The notes under the pieces: model-generated | Told to the model about the DNA's origin: nothing | The model's database searches: none | The model's input: only the letters and a program-made list of their open reading frames with translations | Program-made: the position numbers and the translations under genes | Source of the DNA: a bacterium | GTDB lineage: Bacteria; Chloroflexota; Dormibacteria; Aeolococcales; Bog-877 | Assembly: GCA_021844355.1 (NCBI GenBank) | Contig: JAKBTP010000101.1 | Location: 1-34,483, forward strand | DNA length: 34,483 nucleotides | Direction: 5' to 3' | Shown here: positions 14,270-22,183 of the stretch, piece by piece | Layout: each line of letters begins with the position of its first letter | How positions within the stretch are numbered: position 1 is the stretch's first letter

Positions 14270-14915
14270 GGCGGCCGCCCAGCGGCTGGCCGCCGCCAGC
14301 CGGCTGGTGGGCCTCAGCCCCAACGCCATAACCCTGATCGGGCTCGCCATCGCCGGCGGCGCGGCGGCCCTCGCGGCCCTGGACCTCCAGCTGTGGGCAG
14401 GGATCGTTCTGCTCCTGGCGGGGGCCTTCGACATCCTCGACGGGGCCGTGGCCCGCGAGTCCGGCCGGGTCCACCCGTTCGGCGCCTTCCTGGACAGCAC
14501 CGCCGACAGGTACGGGGAGGGGGTGCTCTACGCCGGCCTGGCCTACCTCTTCCTCGCCCACCTCCACCAAGAGGTCCCGGTTTTTCTGATCGTGGCAGCG
14601 CTCTTCGGCTCCCTCCTGGTGAGCTACGTGCGGGCCAGGGCGCAGTCCCTGGGGTACACCTGCGACGTGGGCTGGTTCGCCCGCCCGGAGCGTGTGGTGA
14701 TCACGGCCCTCGGGCTGATGCTGGGGCTGATGGTGCCGGTCCTCTGGATCCTGGCGGTCGCCACCAACCTCACCGCCCTGCAGCGGATCCACGCCGTTTA
14801 CCGGCAGTACCGAAAGGCTCAGGATCAGGCGGCTCCCGCGGCCCCCGCTGAGGGGATCCCGGAGCCCGCGCCGGACCCCAGGCGGCGCCGCGGCGCCGCT
14901 CCCAGCTCTCCCTGA
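14238..14915 (+). CDS. CDP-alcohol phosphatidyltransferase, probable phosphatidylinositol-phosphate synthase
   Basis: This 225-residue integral membrane enzyme joins CDP-diacylglycerol to an alcohol phosphate; by context the acceptor is myo-inositol-1-phosphate from Ino1. The signature DxxDGxxARx8GxxxDxxxD is complete: D65, D68, G69, A72, R73, G82, D86, D90. About five or six hydrophobic helices follow the family plan (for example 32-50, 53-66, 118-130, 152-175). The tail after residue 200 is Pro/Arg-rich and probably cytoplasmic. The GTG start overlaps pimA by 32 bases, with AGAGG nine bases upstream. A generic phosphatidylglycerophosphate synthase is less likely, because another copy is present at 25980. 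Confidence 0.87.
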   Translation: MFSRLLQASVRAAAQRLAAASRLVGLSPNAITLIGLAIAGGAAALAALDLQLWAGIVLLLAGAFDILDGAVARESGRVHPFGAFLDSTADRYGEGVLYAGLAYLFLAHLHQEVPVFLIVAALFGSLLVSYVRARAQSLGYTCDVGWFARPERVVITALGLMLGLMVPVLWILAVATNLTALQRIHAVYRQYRKAQDQAAPAAPAEGIPEPAPDPRRRRGAAPSSP

Positions 14916-14958
14916 CCAGCGGACCCTTTCGAACTTCGGATCTCCGACCAACCGGGGG

Positions 14959-14975
14959 TTTCCACCTAGTGGAAA
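14959..14975. promoter_or_regulatory. Palindrome TTTCCAC-CTA-GTGGAAA upstream of the glycerol operon
   Basis: A perfect 7-bp inverted repeat with a 3-base centre lies 21 bases before the -35 of the glpF promoter. It is nested within a wider imperfect repeat (ACCAA 14947-14951 and TTGGT 14993-14997, plus CGGGG/CCCC). Position and symmetry suggest an operator for a dimeric regulator of the glycerol genes. No regulator gene lies next to it, so the binder is unknown. Confidence 0.55.
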
Positions 14976-14996
14976 GCAGGTGTAATCCCCACTTGG

Positions 14997-15024
14997 TTGA
15001 CTATTCACTGGTCCCGGGTCTACT
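14997..15024 (+). promoter_or_regulatory. Sigma-70-type promoter of the glycerol operon
   Basis: TTGACT (14997-15002) is followed after 16 bases by TCTACT (15019-15024); an alternative -10 TACTCT has 18-base spacing. Initiation near 15031 leaves a leader of about 70 bases ending in a good GAGGAGGG ribosome site for glpF. Confidence 0.6.
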
Positions 15025-15099
15025 CTCTGCCTGCCGACCCGTGGGCTGCCGTCAGCCACGTCGCTCGGTCGAGAGCCGATCAGAGGAGGGACAGGTAGC

Positions 15100-16056
15100 A
15101 TGGCGATGGAGTACACGCCGCTGCACGGGGAGGGGAGATCCTTCGCCGGGCTGAGCGGCCTGTTTGGCGAACTCATGGCCGAGGTCTTCGGCACCCTGAC
15201 GCTGATCGCCTTTGGGGACGGCGTGGTGGCGGTGGCGGTGGCGGGCCTCCCCGAATCCGGGCGCACCGCCGGGCCCACGGTGATCTTCCAGGCGGGCGGC
15301 GACTGGCTGCTCATCACCTTCGGGTGGATGTTCGCGGTGGTCATGGGCATCTACGTGGCGGGTGGAATCACCGGCGCCCACCTCAACCCGGCCGTGACCC
15401 TGGGGCTGGCGGTGCGCCGCAAGTTCCCCTGGAACAAGGTCCTCCCCTACATGGGGGCGGAGCTGGTGGGGGCGATCTTCGGCGCCCTCATCGTCTACAT
15501 GGTGTACGGGCCCGCCATCCAGGCCTGGGACCTGGCGGCCAAGACGGTGCCGGCGGCGGGCAACGCTCTGGCCAGCTACTCGATCTTCGCGACCTTCCCG
15601 GCCCCCTACTTCCACGGCAGCGTGGTGGGGCCGCTGGTGGACCAGATAGTGGGCACGGCGTTCCTTCTCATCCTGGTGCTGGCGATCACCGACGGCCGCA
15701 ACCTGGCGCCGGCGGGGAACATGGGCCCCTGGCTGGTGGGCGCCGCGGTGGGCGCCATCGGCATGTCGTTTGGCCCCAACGCCGGATACGCCATCAACCC
15801 CGCCCGTGACTTCGGGCCGCGCTTTGTGGCCTGGCTCTTCGGCTGGGGCAAGGTGGCCTTCCCCGGGACCTACAGCGCGGGGGCGTTCCACTTCTCCAAC
15901 TACTTCTGGATCCCGATAGTGGGGCCGCTGGTCGGCGGGGTAATCGGGGTCCTGCTCTACGACTACTTCATCGGCGATGTACTGGCCTCCCGGCTCAAGA
16001 AGGGCGAGGGCGAGCCCCCGCAGGGACGGGTGACCAGCGAAAGCCAGCAGTCGTAG
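15100..16056 (+). CDS. glpF: Glycerol facilitator (aquaglyceroporin)
   Basis: This 318-residue MIP-family channel passes glycerol across the inner membrane by facilitated diffusion. The two half-helix NPA motifs are intact: HLNPAVTLG (N96-P97-A98) and AINPARDFGPR (N233-P234-A235). The Arg236-Asp237 pair after the second motif is the aquaglyceroporin signature rather than that of a strict water channel. Six membrane segments and the two re-entrant loops can be followed. The protein is somewhat longer than E. coli GlpF (about 281 residues), with extra sequence in the loop around 140-175. A GGAGG lies upstream of the ATG. It is first in an eight-gene operon. Confidence 0.95.
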   Translation: MAMEYTPLHGEGRSFAGLSGLFGELMAEVFGTLTLIAFGDGVVAVAVAGLPESGRTAGPTVIFQAGGDWLLITFGWMFAVVMGIYVAGGITGAHLNPAVTLGLAVRRKFPWNKVLPYMGAELVGAIFGALIVYMVYGPAIQAWDLAAKTVPAAGNALASYSIFATFPAPYFHGSVVGPLVDQIVGTAFLLILVLAITDGRNLAPAGNMGPWLVGAAVGAIGMSFGPNAGYAINPARDFGPRFVAWLFGWGKVAFPGTYSAGAFHFSNYFWIPIVGPLVGGVIGVLLYDYFIGDVLASRLKKGEGEPPQGRVTSESQQS

Positions 16057-16072
16057 GTGGCGGGCTAGCGCC

Positions 16073-17074
16073 GTGAAGAAGCTGATCAACCGACCTGAGG
16101 ACGTGGTCCGGGAGGAGCTGGAGGGGATCGCCGCCGCCCACTCCGACCGGGTCAGGGTCTCCCTCGACCCCTACTACGTGATGAGGGCGGACGCCCCCGT
16201 CCAGGGCAAGGTGGCGGTGGTCTCCGGCGGGGGCTCGGGCCACGAGCCGATGCACGGAGGCTTCGTGGGCATGGGCATGCTGGACGCGGCCTGCCCCGGG
16301 GAGGTCTTCACCTCCCCGACCCCGGACCAGATACTGGCCGCCACCAAGGCGGTCAGCGGGGGGGCCGGGGTGCTCCACATCGTCAAGAACTACACCGGGG
16401 ACATCCTCAACTTCGAGATGGCCGCCGACCTGGCCAAGGAGGACGGGATCCTGGTGGAGGCGGTGGTGACCAACGACGACGTCGCCGTCCAGGACAGCCT
16501 CTACACCGCGGGCCGCCGCGGGGTCGGGGTCACCGTCCTGGCCGAGAAGATCTGCGGTGCGGCTGCCGAGGGCGGCCGGTCCCTCAGCGAGGTGGCCGAG
16601 CTCTGCCGCAAGGTCAACGCCAACGGCCGCACCATGGGCATGGCCCTCACCTCCTGCACGGTGCCGGCGGCGGGCAAGCCCACCTTCGAGCTGGGCGAGG
16701 ACGAGATGGAGCTCGGGATCGGGATCCACGGGGAGCCCGGCCGGGAGCGGCGCCAGCTGGCGACGGCCGACGAGATCGTGGAGGTGCTGGCCACCACCGT
16801 CGTGGATGACCTGCCCTTCAAGTCGGGCGACAGGGTCCTGGCCTTCGTGAACGGCATGGGCGGGACCCCGCTGATCGAACTCTACGTGGTCTACCGCGCG
16901 CTGGACCGCTTCCTCAAGGGGCGGGGGATCGCCATCGAGCGGAACCTGGTGGGACCCTACATAACGTCGTTGGAGATGGCCGGCACCTCGATCACCCTGC
17001 TCCGGCTCGACGACGAGCTGGTGCGGCTCTGGGACGCGCCGGTCAACACCCCCGGCCTGCGCTGGGGGGCCTGA
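16073..17074 (+). CDS. dhaK: Dihydroxyacetone kinase, substrate-binding subunit DhaK
   Basis: This subunit binds dihydroxyacetone covalently as a hemiaminal and passes it to DhaL-ADP for phosphorylation to dihydroxyacetone phosphate. The catalytic histidine is H219 in GIGIHGEPG. The substrate site includes SGGGSGHEP (H57) and NYTGD (D110), equivalent to E. coli H56 and D109. At 333 residues it has the length of PTS-type single-domain DhaK, not the long ATP-dependent fusion kinase. The GTG start follows glpF by 16 bases. With dhaL and the dhaM fusion in the same operon, the full PEP-dependent system is present. Confidence 0.95.
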   Translation: MKKLINRPEDVVREELEGIAAAHSDRVRVSLDPYYVMRADAPVQGKVAVVSGGGSGHEPMHGGFVGMGMLDAACPGEVFTSPTPDQILAATKAVSGGAGVLHIVKNYTGDILNFEMAADLAKEDGILVEAVVTNDDVAVQDSLYTAGRRGVGVTVLAEKICGAAAEGGRSLSEVAELCRKVNANGRTMGMALTSCTVPAAGKPTFELGEDEMELGIGIHGEPGRERRQLATADEIVEVLATTVVDDLPFKSGDRVLAFVNGMGGTPLIELYVVYRALDRFLKGRGIAIERNLVGPYITSLEMAGTSITLLRLDDELVRLWDAPVNTPGLRWGA

Positions 17075-17126
17075 GCGATGGGGGCGGCGGCGGCACGAGC
17101 GGGCGGCCCCGGGGAGGGGTTCTGAG

Positions 17127-17765
17127 ATGGGGGCGGGATACCCCGAGAGCCTCTCTATGGTGCGCGGCTTCGCCCAGGCTGTCGCCGCCAATCGCGAGTA
17201 CCTGACTCAGCTGGACGCCGAGATCGGGGACGCCGATCACGGGATCAACATGGACCGGGGGATGAGCGCCGTCGTTCCCAAGGTGGAGGCCCTGACCGAC
17301 CACGACATCTCCGGCCTCTTCCGGACCGTGGCCATGACCCTCATCTCCACGGTGGGCGGGGCCAGCGGCCCCCTGTACGGCACCGTCTTCCTCCAGCTCG
17401 CCTCCAGCCTCAAGGGAAGGTCGGAGGTCGGGCTGGGGGAGTGGGCGGAGGCGGTCTCGGCCGCGGTGGCCGCGGTCCAGTCACGGGGGAAGGCGCAGCC
17501 CGGGGACAAGACCATGGTGGACGCCCTGCTGCCGGCCGCGGAGGCGCTCCAGGCGGCGCAGGCGGAGGGGGTGCCCTTCTCCGAGGGGCTCGCCCGAGCC
17601 ACCAAGGCGGCCCACGGGGGCATGGAGGCCACCATCCCGCTGGTGGCCCGCCGGGGACGGGCCAGTTACCTCGGAGAGCGGAGTGCGGGGCATCAGGATC
17701 CGGGGGCGACATCCTCCTGGCTCCTGATGGAGGCGGCGGAGGCCGCGTTCGCGAAGGGGAAGTAG
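17127..17765 (+). CDS. dhaL: Dihydroxyacetone kinase, ADP-binding subunit DhaL
   Basis: DhaL holds a tightly bound ADP that is rephosphorylated by DhaM and delivers the phosphate to dihydroxyacetone on DhaK. The 212-residue all-helical protein has the Mg-binding cluster DAEIGDADHGINMDRG (D30, D35, D37), the nucleotide loop GGASGPLYGT and GDKTMVDALLPA. The C-terminal block RASYLGERSAGHQDPGATSS closes the site. It is intact and of family length. It lies 52 bases after dhaK and 54 bases before glpK, which begins a different catabolic branch. Confidence 0.95.
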   Translation: MGAGYPESLSMVRGFAQAVAANREYLTQLDAEIGDADHGINMDRGMSAVVPKVEALTDHDISGLFRTVAMTLISTVGGASGPLYGTVFLQLASSLKGRSEVGLGEWAEAVSAAVAAVQSRGKAQPGDKTMVDALLPAAEALQAAQAEGVPFSEGLARATKAAHGGMEATIPLVARRGRASYLGERSAGHQDPGATSSWLLMEAAEAAFAKGK

Positions 17766-17819
17766 GCGGGCGGAGCGCCGCGGGGGGCGCGGCGGAGGAA
17801 AGCTAGCGGAGGTGGCGTG

Positions 17820-19316
17820 ATGGCCAAGTACGTGGGTGCCCTGGACCAGGGCACCACCAGCACCCGGTTCATGATCTTCGATCATTCCGGGAACGTGATC
17901 GCGGTGGACCAGAAGGAGCACGAGCAGATCTACCCCAAGCCGGGGTGGGTCGAGCACGACGCCATGGAGATCTGGACCCGCAGCAAGGAGGTGATATCGG
18001 GGGCGCTGGCCAAGGCCGGCATCCAGCCCTCCGACCTGGCCGCCGTCGGGGTGACCAACCAGCGTGAGACCACGGTGATCTGGGACAGGACCACCGGTCG
18101 GCCGGTGCACAACGCCATCGTCTGGCAGGACACCAGGACCGACACCATCTGCAACGACCTGGCCAAGGACGGGGGCCAGGACCGCTTTCGGGAGAAGGTG
18201 GGCCTGCCGCTGGCCACCTACTTCTCCGGCCCCAAGATCCGCTGGGTCTTGGACAACGTCCCCGGGGTGCGGGAGCGGGCCGAGAGGGGCGAGGTGGTCT
18301 TCGGCAACATCGACAGCTGGTGCATCTGGAACCTCACCGGCGGGGTGAACGGTGGACTGCACCTCACCGACGTCACCAACGCCAGCCGCACCATGCTGAT
18401 GAACCTCAAGACCCTGGACTGGGACCCCGAGATCCTCGCGATCATGGGGGTGCCGCGGGCGATGCTGCCCGAGATCCGGCCGTCCAGCCAGATGTACGGG
18501 GAGTGCAAGGAGGGGGTGCCCGGGGTTCCGGTGGCCGGTGACCTGGGCGACCAGCAGGCGGCCATCTTCGGGCAGACCTGCTACTCGGTGGGGGAGGCCA
18601 AGAACACCTACGGGACCGGGAACTTCCTTCTGCTCAACACCGGCACCAGCCCGATCCAGTCCAAGAACGGTCTTCTGACCACCCTCGGCTACAAGATCGG
18701 CGACCAGCCGGCGGTCTACTGCCTCGAGGGCTCGATCGCGATCACCGGTGCCCTGGTGCAGTGGCTGAGGGACAACCTGGGGATGATCAGCCAGTCCTCG
18801 GACATTGAGAAGCTGGCGGCCACGGTGGAGGACAACGGCGGGGTCTACTTCGTGCCCGCCTTCTCCGGCCTCTTCGCCCCCTACTGGCGCAGCGACGCCC
18901 GGGGCGTGATCGCCGGCCTCACCCGCTACGTCAACAAGGGGCACATCGCCAGAGCCGTCCTGGAGGCGACCGCCTGGCAGACCCGCGAGGTGGTGGACGC
19001 CATGAACCAGGACTCGGGCGTCGCCCTGACCTCCCTCCGGGTGGACGGGGGCATGGTCCACGACGAGCTCCTCATGCAGTTCCAGGCGGATGTCCTCGGA
19101 GTTCCGGTGATCCGGCCCAAGGTGGCCGAGACCACCTCGCTGGGCGCCGCCTACGCCGCCGGGCTGGCGGTGGGCTTCTGGACCCAGCTGGACGAGCTCC
19201 GGGCCAACTGGGGGGTGGACCGGACCTGGGAGCCCCGGATGGACTCCGAGCTCCGGGAGAAGGAGTACAAGCTCTGGAAGAAGGCCGTCACCCGCACCTT
19301 CGACTGGGTGGAGTGA
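17820..19316 (+). CDS. glpK: Glycerol kinase
   Basis: This 498-residue FGGY kinase makes sn-glycerol-3-phosphate from glycerol and ATP, trapping glycerol that enters through GlpF. The N-terminal phosphate loop is DQGTTSTR (9-16). The glycerol-binding residues lie in GVTNQRETTVIWD. The C-terminal ATPase portion includes LRVDGGMVHDELLMQFQADV and AETTSLGAAYAAGLAVGFW. A GTG three bases earlier (17817) is in frame, but GGAGG at 17808-17812 is better spaced for the ATG at 17820. The glpA gene follows after 22 bases. Confidence 0.96.
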   Translation: MAKYVGALDQGTTSTRFMIFDHSGNVIAVDQKEHEQIYPKPGWVEHDAMEIWTRSKEVISGALAKAGIQPSDLAAVGVTNQRETTVIWDRTTGRPVHNAIVWQDTRTDTICNDLAKDGGQDRFREKVGLPLATYFSGPKIRWVLDNVPGVRERAERGEVVFGNIDSWCIWNLTGGVNGGLHLTDVTNASRTMLMNLKTLDWDPEILAIMGVPRAMLPEIRPSSQMYGECKEGVPGVPVAGDLGDQQAAIFGQTCYSVGEAKNTYGTGNFLLLNTGTSPIQSKNGLLTTLGYKIGDQPAVYCLEGSIAITGALVQWLRDNLGMISQSSDIEKLAATVEDNGGVYFVPAFSGLFAPYWRSDARGVIAGLTRYVNKGHIARAVLEATAWQTREVVDAMNQDSGVALTSLRVDGGMVHDELLMQFQADVLGVPVIRPKVAETTSLGAAYAAGLAVGFWTQLDELRANWGVDRTWEPRMDSELREKEYKLWKKAVTRTFDWVE

Positions 19317-19338
19317 GGTCCCCCACCGGGCCCTAGAG

Positions 19339-20895
19339 GTGAACACGCTGGACACCGACGTCCTGGTGATCGGGGGAGGCTCCACCGGGGCGGGGGTGGC
19401 GTGGGACTCCGCGCTGCGGGGTCTCCACGTCACCCTGGTGGACCGGCAGGACTTCGCCACCGGGACCAGCGGCCGCTTCCACGGCCTGCTGCACTCCGGG
19501 GGGCGGTACGCGGTCAAGGACCCGGGCTCGGCCCGCGAGTGCGCGGCCGAGAACCGGATCCTCCGCCAGGTAGCCGCCGACTGCATCGAGGACACCGGGG
19601 GGCTGTTCGTCAGCACCCCCGAGGATGATCTGGAGTACGCCGACCGTTTCCTCGCCGCGGCCAGGGCTGCGGGGATGGAGGTCGAGGAGGTCCCGGTGGG
19701 CACCGCGCTACGGGACGAGCCCCGCCTCAACCCCAAGATCCGGCGGGCCTTCCGGGTCCAGGACGGCTCGATCGACTCCTGGAAGATGGTCTCTGCCCTT
19801 CTCCGGGGGGCCGAGGCCCACGCGGCCACCGTCCTCCCGTATCACAAGGTCGTCGAGGTGCTGCGCCACGGCGACCGCGTCGAGGGGGCGGTGATGGAGG
19901 ACCAGCGCACCGGGCAGGAGGTGCGGGTCCACGCCGGGTGCGTCGTCAACGCCGCCGGCGCCTGGAGCGGACAGGTGGCCCGCCTGGCCGGCTGCGAGGT
20001 CGGGGTGCGTCCGGGCAAGGGGGTGATGGTGGCGATCAACCACCGGCTGGCGCGGGCGGTCCTCAACCGCTGCCACCTGCCCTCGGACGGCGACATCATC
20101 GTCCCCGTCCGCACCGTCAGCGTGATCGGGACCACCGACCACCCGGTGGCCGACCCGGACGACACGGAGTGCAGCCCGGAGGAGGTGCACCAGATGATCG
20201 AGGCGGGCGAGCTTCTGGTGCCAGGGTTCAGGGAAGCCCGGGCGCTGAGGGTCTGGGCCGGCTCCCGGCCACTCCTCCCCAAGACCGGGGGCTCCGCGGG
20301 GGCGGGCGACCGAGAGGTGAGCCGCTCCCACACCGTGCTGGACCATGGGGCCCGGGACGGGCTGGAGGGGCTGGTGACCATCGCCGGGGGGAAGTTCACC
20401 ACCCTGCGCCTCATGGCCGAGGACACCGTGGATGTGGTGGTGCGCAAGCTCGGGCGAGGGTCGGAGTGCCGCACCCGCACCGAGGTTCTCCCCGGGAGCG
20501 AGTCCCGTCACTTCTACTGGATCGGGAACCGCCAGCAGGAGGCGGAGACCGATCCGCCCGATGACCCTCTCATCTGCGAGTGTGAACTCGTGTCCCAGCA
20601 TGACCTGGACACCGTCGTGGCCCGGCGCCCCACCTGGCGGCTGGATGACATCCGCCGAGCCCTGCGGGTGGGGATGGGCCCCTGCCAGGGCGGCTTCTGC
20701 GCCTTCCGGGTGGCCGGCATGCTGCATCAGGAGGGCAGGTACGGCCGGGCCGAGGCGAACTCGGCGCTCCGGGAGTTCGTCCAGGAGCGCTGGAAGGGGG
20801 TCAAGGTGATCTCCTGGGGCGCCCAGGCGCGGCAGACCCGGCTGGACCGTTGGATCTTCGAGGGGCTGTACGACCTGGAGCATCTTCCCGAGTGA
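19339..20895 (+). CDS. glpA: Glycerol-3-phosphate dehydrogenase, subunit A
   Basis: This is the FAD-containing catalytic subunit of the three-subunit GlpABC enzyme, which oxidises glycerol-3-phosphate to dihydroxyacetone phosphate and passes electrons to the quinone pool. The FAD motif VLVIGGGSTGAG is at 9-20. The DAO-family block GTSGRFHGLLHSGGRYAVKD follows. A C-terminal BFD-type [2Fe-2S] domain has cysteines 413, 415, 449 and 454 (CECEL...CQGGFC). The length of 518 residues and the C-terminal iron-sulfur domain fit GlpA rather than aerobic GlpD. The GTG start has only a weak ribosome site and lies close behind glpK. Confidence 0.93.
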   Translation: MNTLDTDVLVIGGGSTGAGVAWDSALRGLHVTLVDRQDFATGTSGRFHGLLHSGGRYAVKDPGSARECAAENRILRQVAADCIEDTGGLFVSTPEDDLEYADRFLAAARAAGMEVEEVPVGTALRDEPRLNPKIRRAFRVQDGSIDSWKMVSALLRGAEAHAATVLPYHKVVEVLRHGDRVEGAVMEDQRTGQEVRVHAGCVVNAAGAWSGQVARLAGCEVGVRPGKGVMVAINHRLARAVLNRCHLPSDGDIIVPVRTVSVIGTTDHPVADPDDTECSPEEVHQMIEAGELLVPGFREARALRVWAGSRPLLPKTGGSAGAGDREVSRSHTVLDHGARDGLEGLVTIAGGKFTTLRLMAEDTVDVVVRKLGRGSECRTRTEVLPGSESRHFYWIGNRQQEAETDPPDDPLICECELVSQHDLDTVVARRPTWRLDDIRRALRVGMGPCQGGFCAFRVAGMLHQEGRYGRAEANSALREFVQERWKGVKVISWGAQARQTRLDRWIFEGLYDLEHLPE

Positions 20896-20929
20896 CGGCA
20901 GGGCGGCGCGGTCCCTGGAGGAGAAGGTG

Positions 20930-22183
20930 ATGGGGACGGACGCGGTGGTGCTCGGCGCCGGGACGGCGGGGATGGTGGCGGCGCTGCGGCTGGCGGCCGC
21001 TGGGGCGTCGGTCCTGGTCCTGGCCGAGGGCGAGGGCGGGCTGCCGCTGGCGCCGGCGCAGATCGATGTGCTCGGCTACCGGCCACAGCTGGTCCTGGAT
21101 CCCCTGGGCGAGCTGGCGGGCTTCCTGGAGTCCCGGCCCGACCATCCCTACCAGCTGGTCGAGGCGGGCGAGGTTGGGGCCAGCCTGGACTGGTTCCTGG
21201 AGCTGTCGGCGCCCCTGGGGTACACGGGAAGCCCCCGCCTCAACCGGCTGCAGCCCACCGGCCTGGGGGCGCTTCGCCCCACCTGCCTGGTGCCCGAGAC
21301 CATGGCGGCCGGGGACCTCAGCGACGGCGGGTCGGTGCTGGTGGTGGGGCTCAGAGGATTCCGCGACTTCCACGCTCCGCTGCTGGCCGAGAACCTGGCC
21401 CTCGCGCACCCGCCCTCGGGGGCAGAGGTCCGCGCCCGGGCGGTGGAGGTGAGCCTACCTGGGGATCCCCGGGACCTCAGGCCCCAGCTGCTGGTGCGGC
21501 GCCTAGAGGAGCGGGGGGTGCTGGCGGAACTGGGGCGGGAGATCCGCTCCCGCCTGGAGCAGGAGGACCTGGTGGGTGTGCCCGCGGTCCTGGGGCTGGA
21601 GAGCTCCCACGAGGTCTGGCAGGGGCTCCAGGAGCTGGTCGGCAGGCCGGTCTTCGAGATCCCCACCCCGCCACCCTCCCAGCCCGGTCAGCGGCTGCAG
21701 CAGCACCTCTTCCGCGCGCTGCGCCGGCTCGGCGGCGAGGTGCGGCTGGGGGCCCGGGCCGCCGGGTATCGGGCCCGTGGCGATCGGTTGGTGGCGGTCA
21801 AGGTGGTGACGGCGGCGCGGGAGGTGGAGATACCGGCCGACCACTTCGTCCTGGCCACGGGGGGCATCGGCACCGGGGGAATCACCGCCGGCCCCGACGG
21901 GGAGCTGCGTGAGGAGGTGTTCGGCGCCCGGGTCTCCCGGGGAGGGGCGCCGGAGCAGCCGCTGGTCGAGTACATGGCGACCCAGCCGCTGGACCGGGTC
22001 GGGGTGGAGGTCGACGAAGAGCAGAGGCCCCTGGGAGGGGGCGGCGGGGCGCTCTTCGAGAACCTCTGGGCGGCGGGGGCGGCGCTGGCGGGCGCGGAGC
22101 CCTGGCGCGAGAAGTCCGGGGAGGGGATCAGCCTGGCGACCGGATTCCGGGCCGCTCGACTGGCCGGGGGGGCGCGGGCATGA
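20930..22183 (+). CDS. glpB: Glycerol-3-phosphate dehydrogenase, subunit B
   Basis: This 417-residue flavoprotein is the FMN/FAD-linked second subunit of GlpABC, relaying electrons between GlpA and GlpC. It starts with a dinucleotide fold (VVLGAGTAGMVAALRLAAAG). A second nucleotide-binding region is at the C-terminus (LWAAGAALAGAEPWREKSGEGISLATGFRAA, about 383-413). Sequence conservation in this subunit is low, so the call depends partly on its place between glpA and glpC. A GTG at 20927 is possible, but GGAGG at 20917-20921 is better spaced for the ATG at 20930. The stop overlaps glpC as ATGA. Confidence 0.88.
   Translation: MGTDAVVLGAGTAGMVAALRLAAAGASVLVLAEGEGGLPLAPAQIDVLGYRPQLVLDPLGELAGFLESRPDHPYQLVEAGEVGASLDWFLELSAPLGYTGSPRLNRLQPTGLGALRPTCLVPETMAAGDLSDGGSVLVVGLRGFRDFHAPLLAENLALAHPPSGAEVRARAVEVSLPGDPRDLRPQLLVRRLEERGVLAELGREIRSRLEQEDLVGVPAVLGLESSHEVWQGLQELVGRPVFEIPTPPPSQPGQRLQQHLFRALRRLGGEVRLGARAAGYRARGDRLVAVKVVTAAREVEIPADHFVLATGGIGTGGITAGPDGELREEVFGARVSRGGAPEQPLVEYMATQPLDRVGVEVDEEQRPLGGGGGALFENLWAAGAALAGAEPWREKSGEGISLATGFRAARLAGGARA

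Noticed and set aside
14969..15154. 61-codon frame overlapping the glycerol promoter and glpF start
   Set aside because: It begins upstream of the predicted transcription start and ends inside glpF, so it cannot be a leader ORF on that transcript.
17481..19829. Very long minus-strand open frame (782 codons) across dhaL, glpK and glpA
   Set aside because: It is antisense to three genes with intact catalytic motifs. High GC suppresses stops in the third-position-biased antisense frame, and the translation has no recognisable domain.
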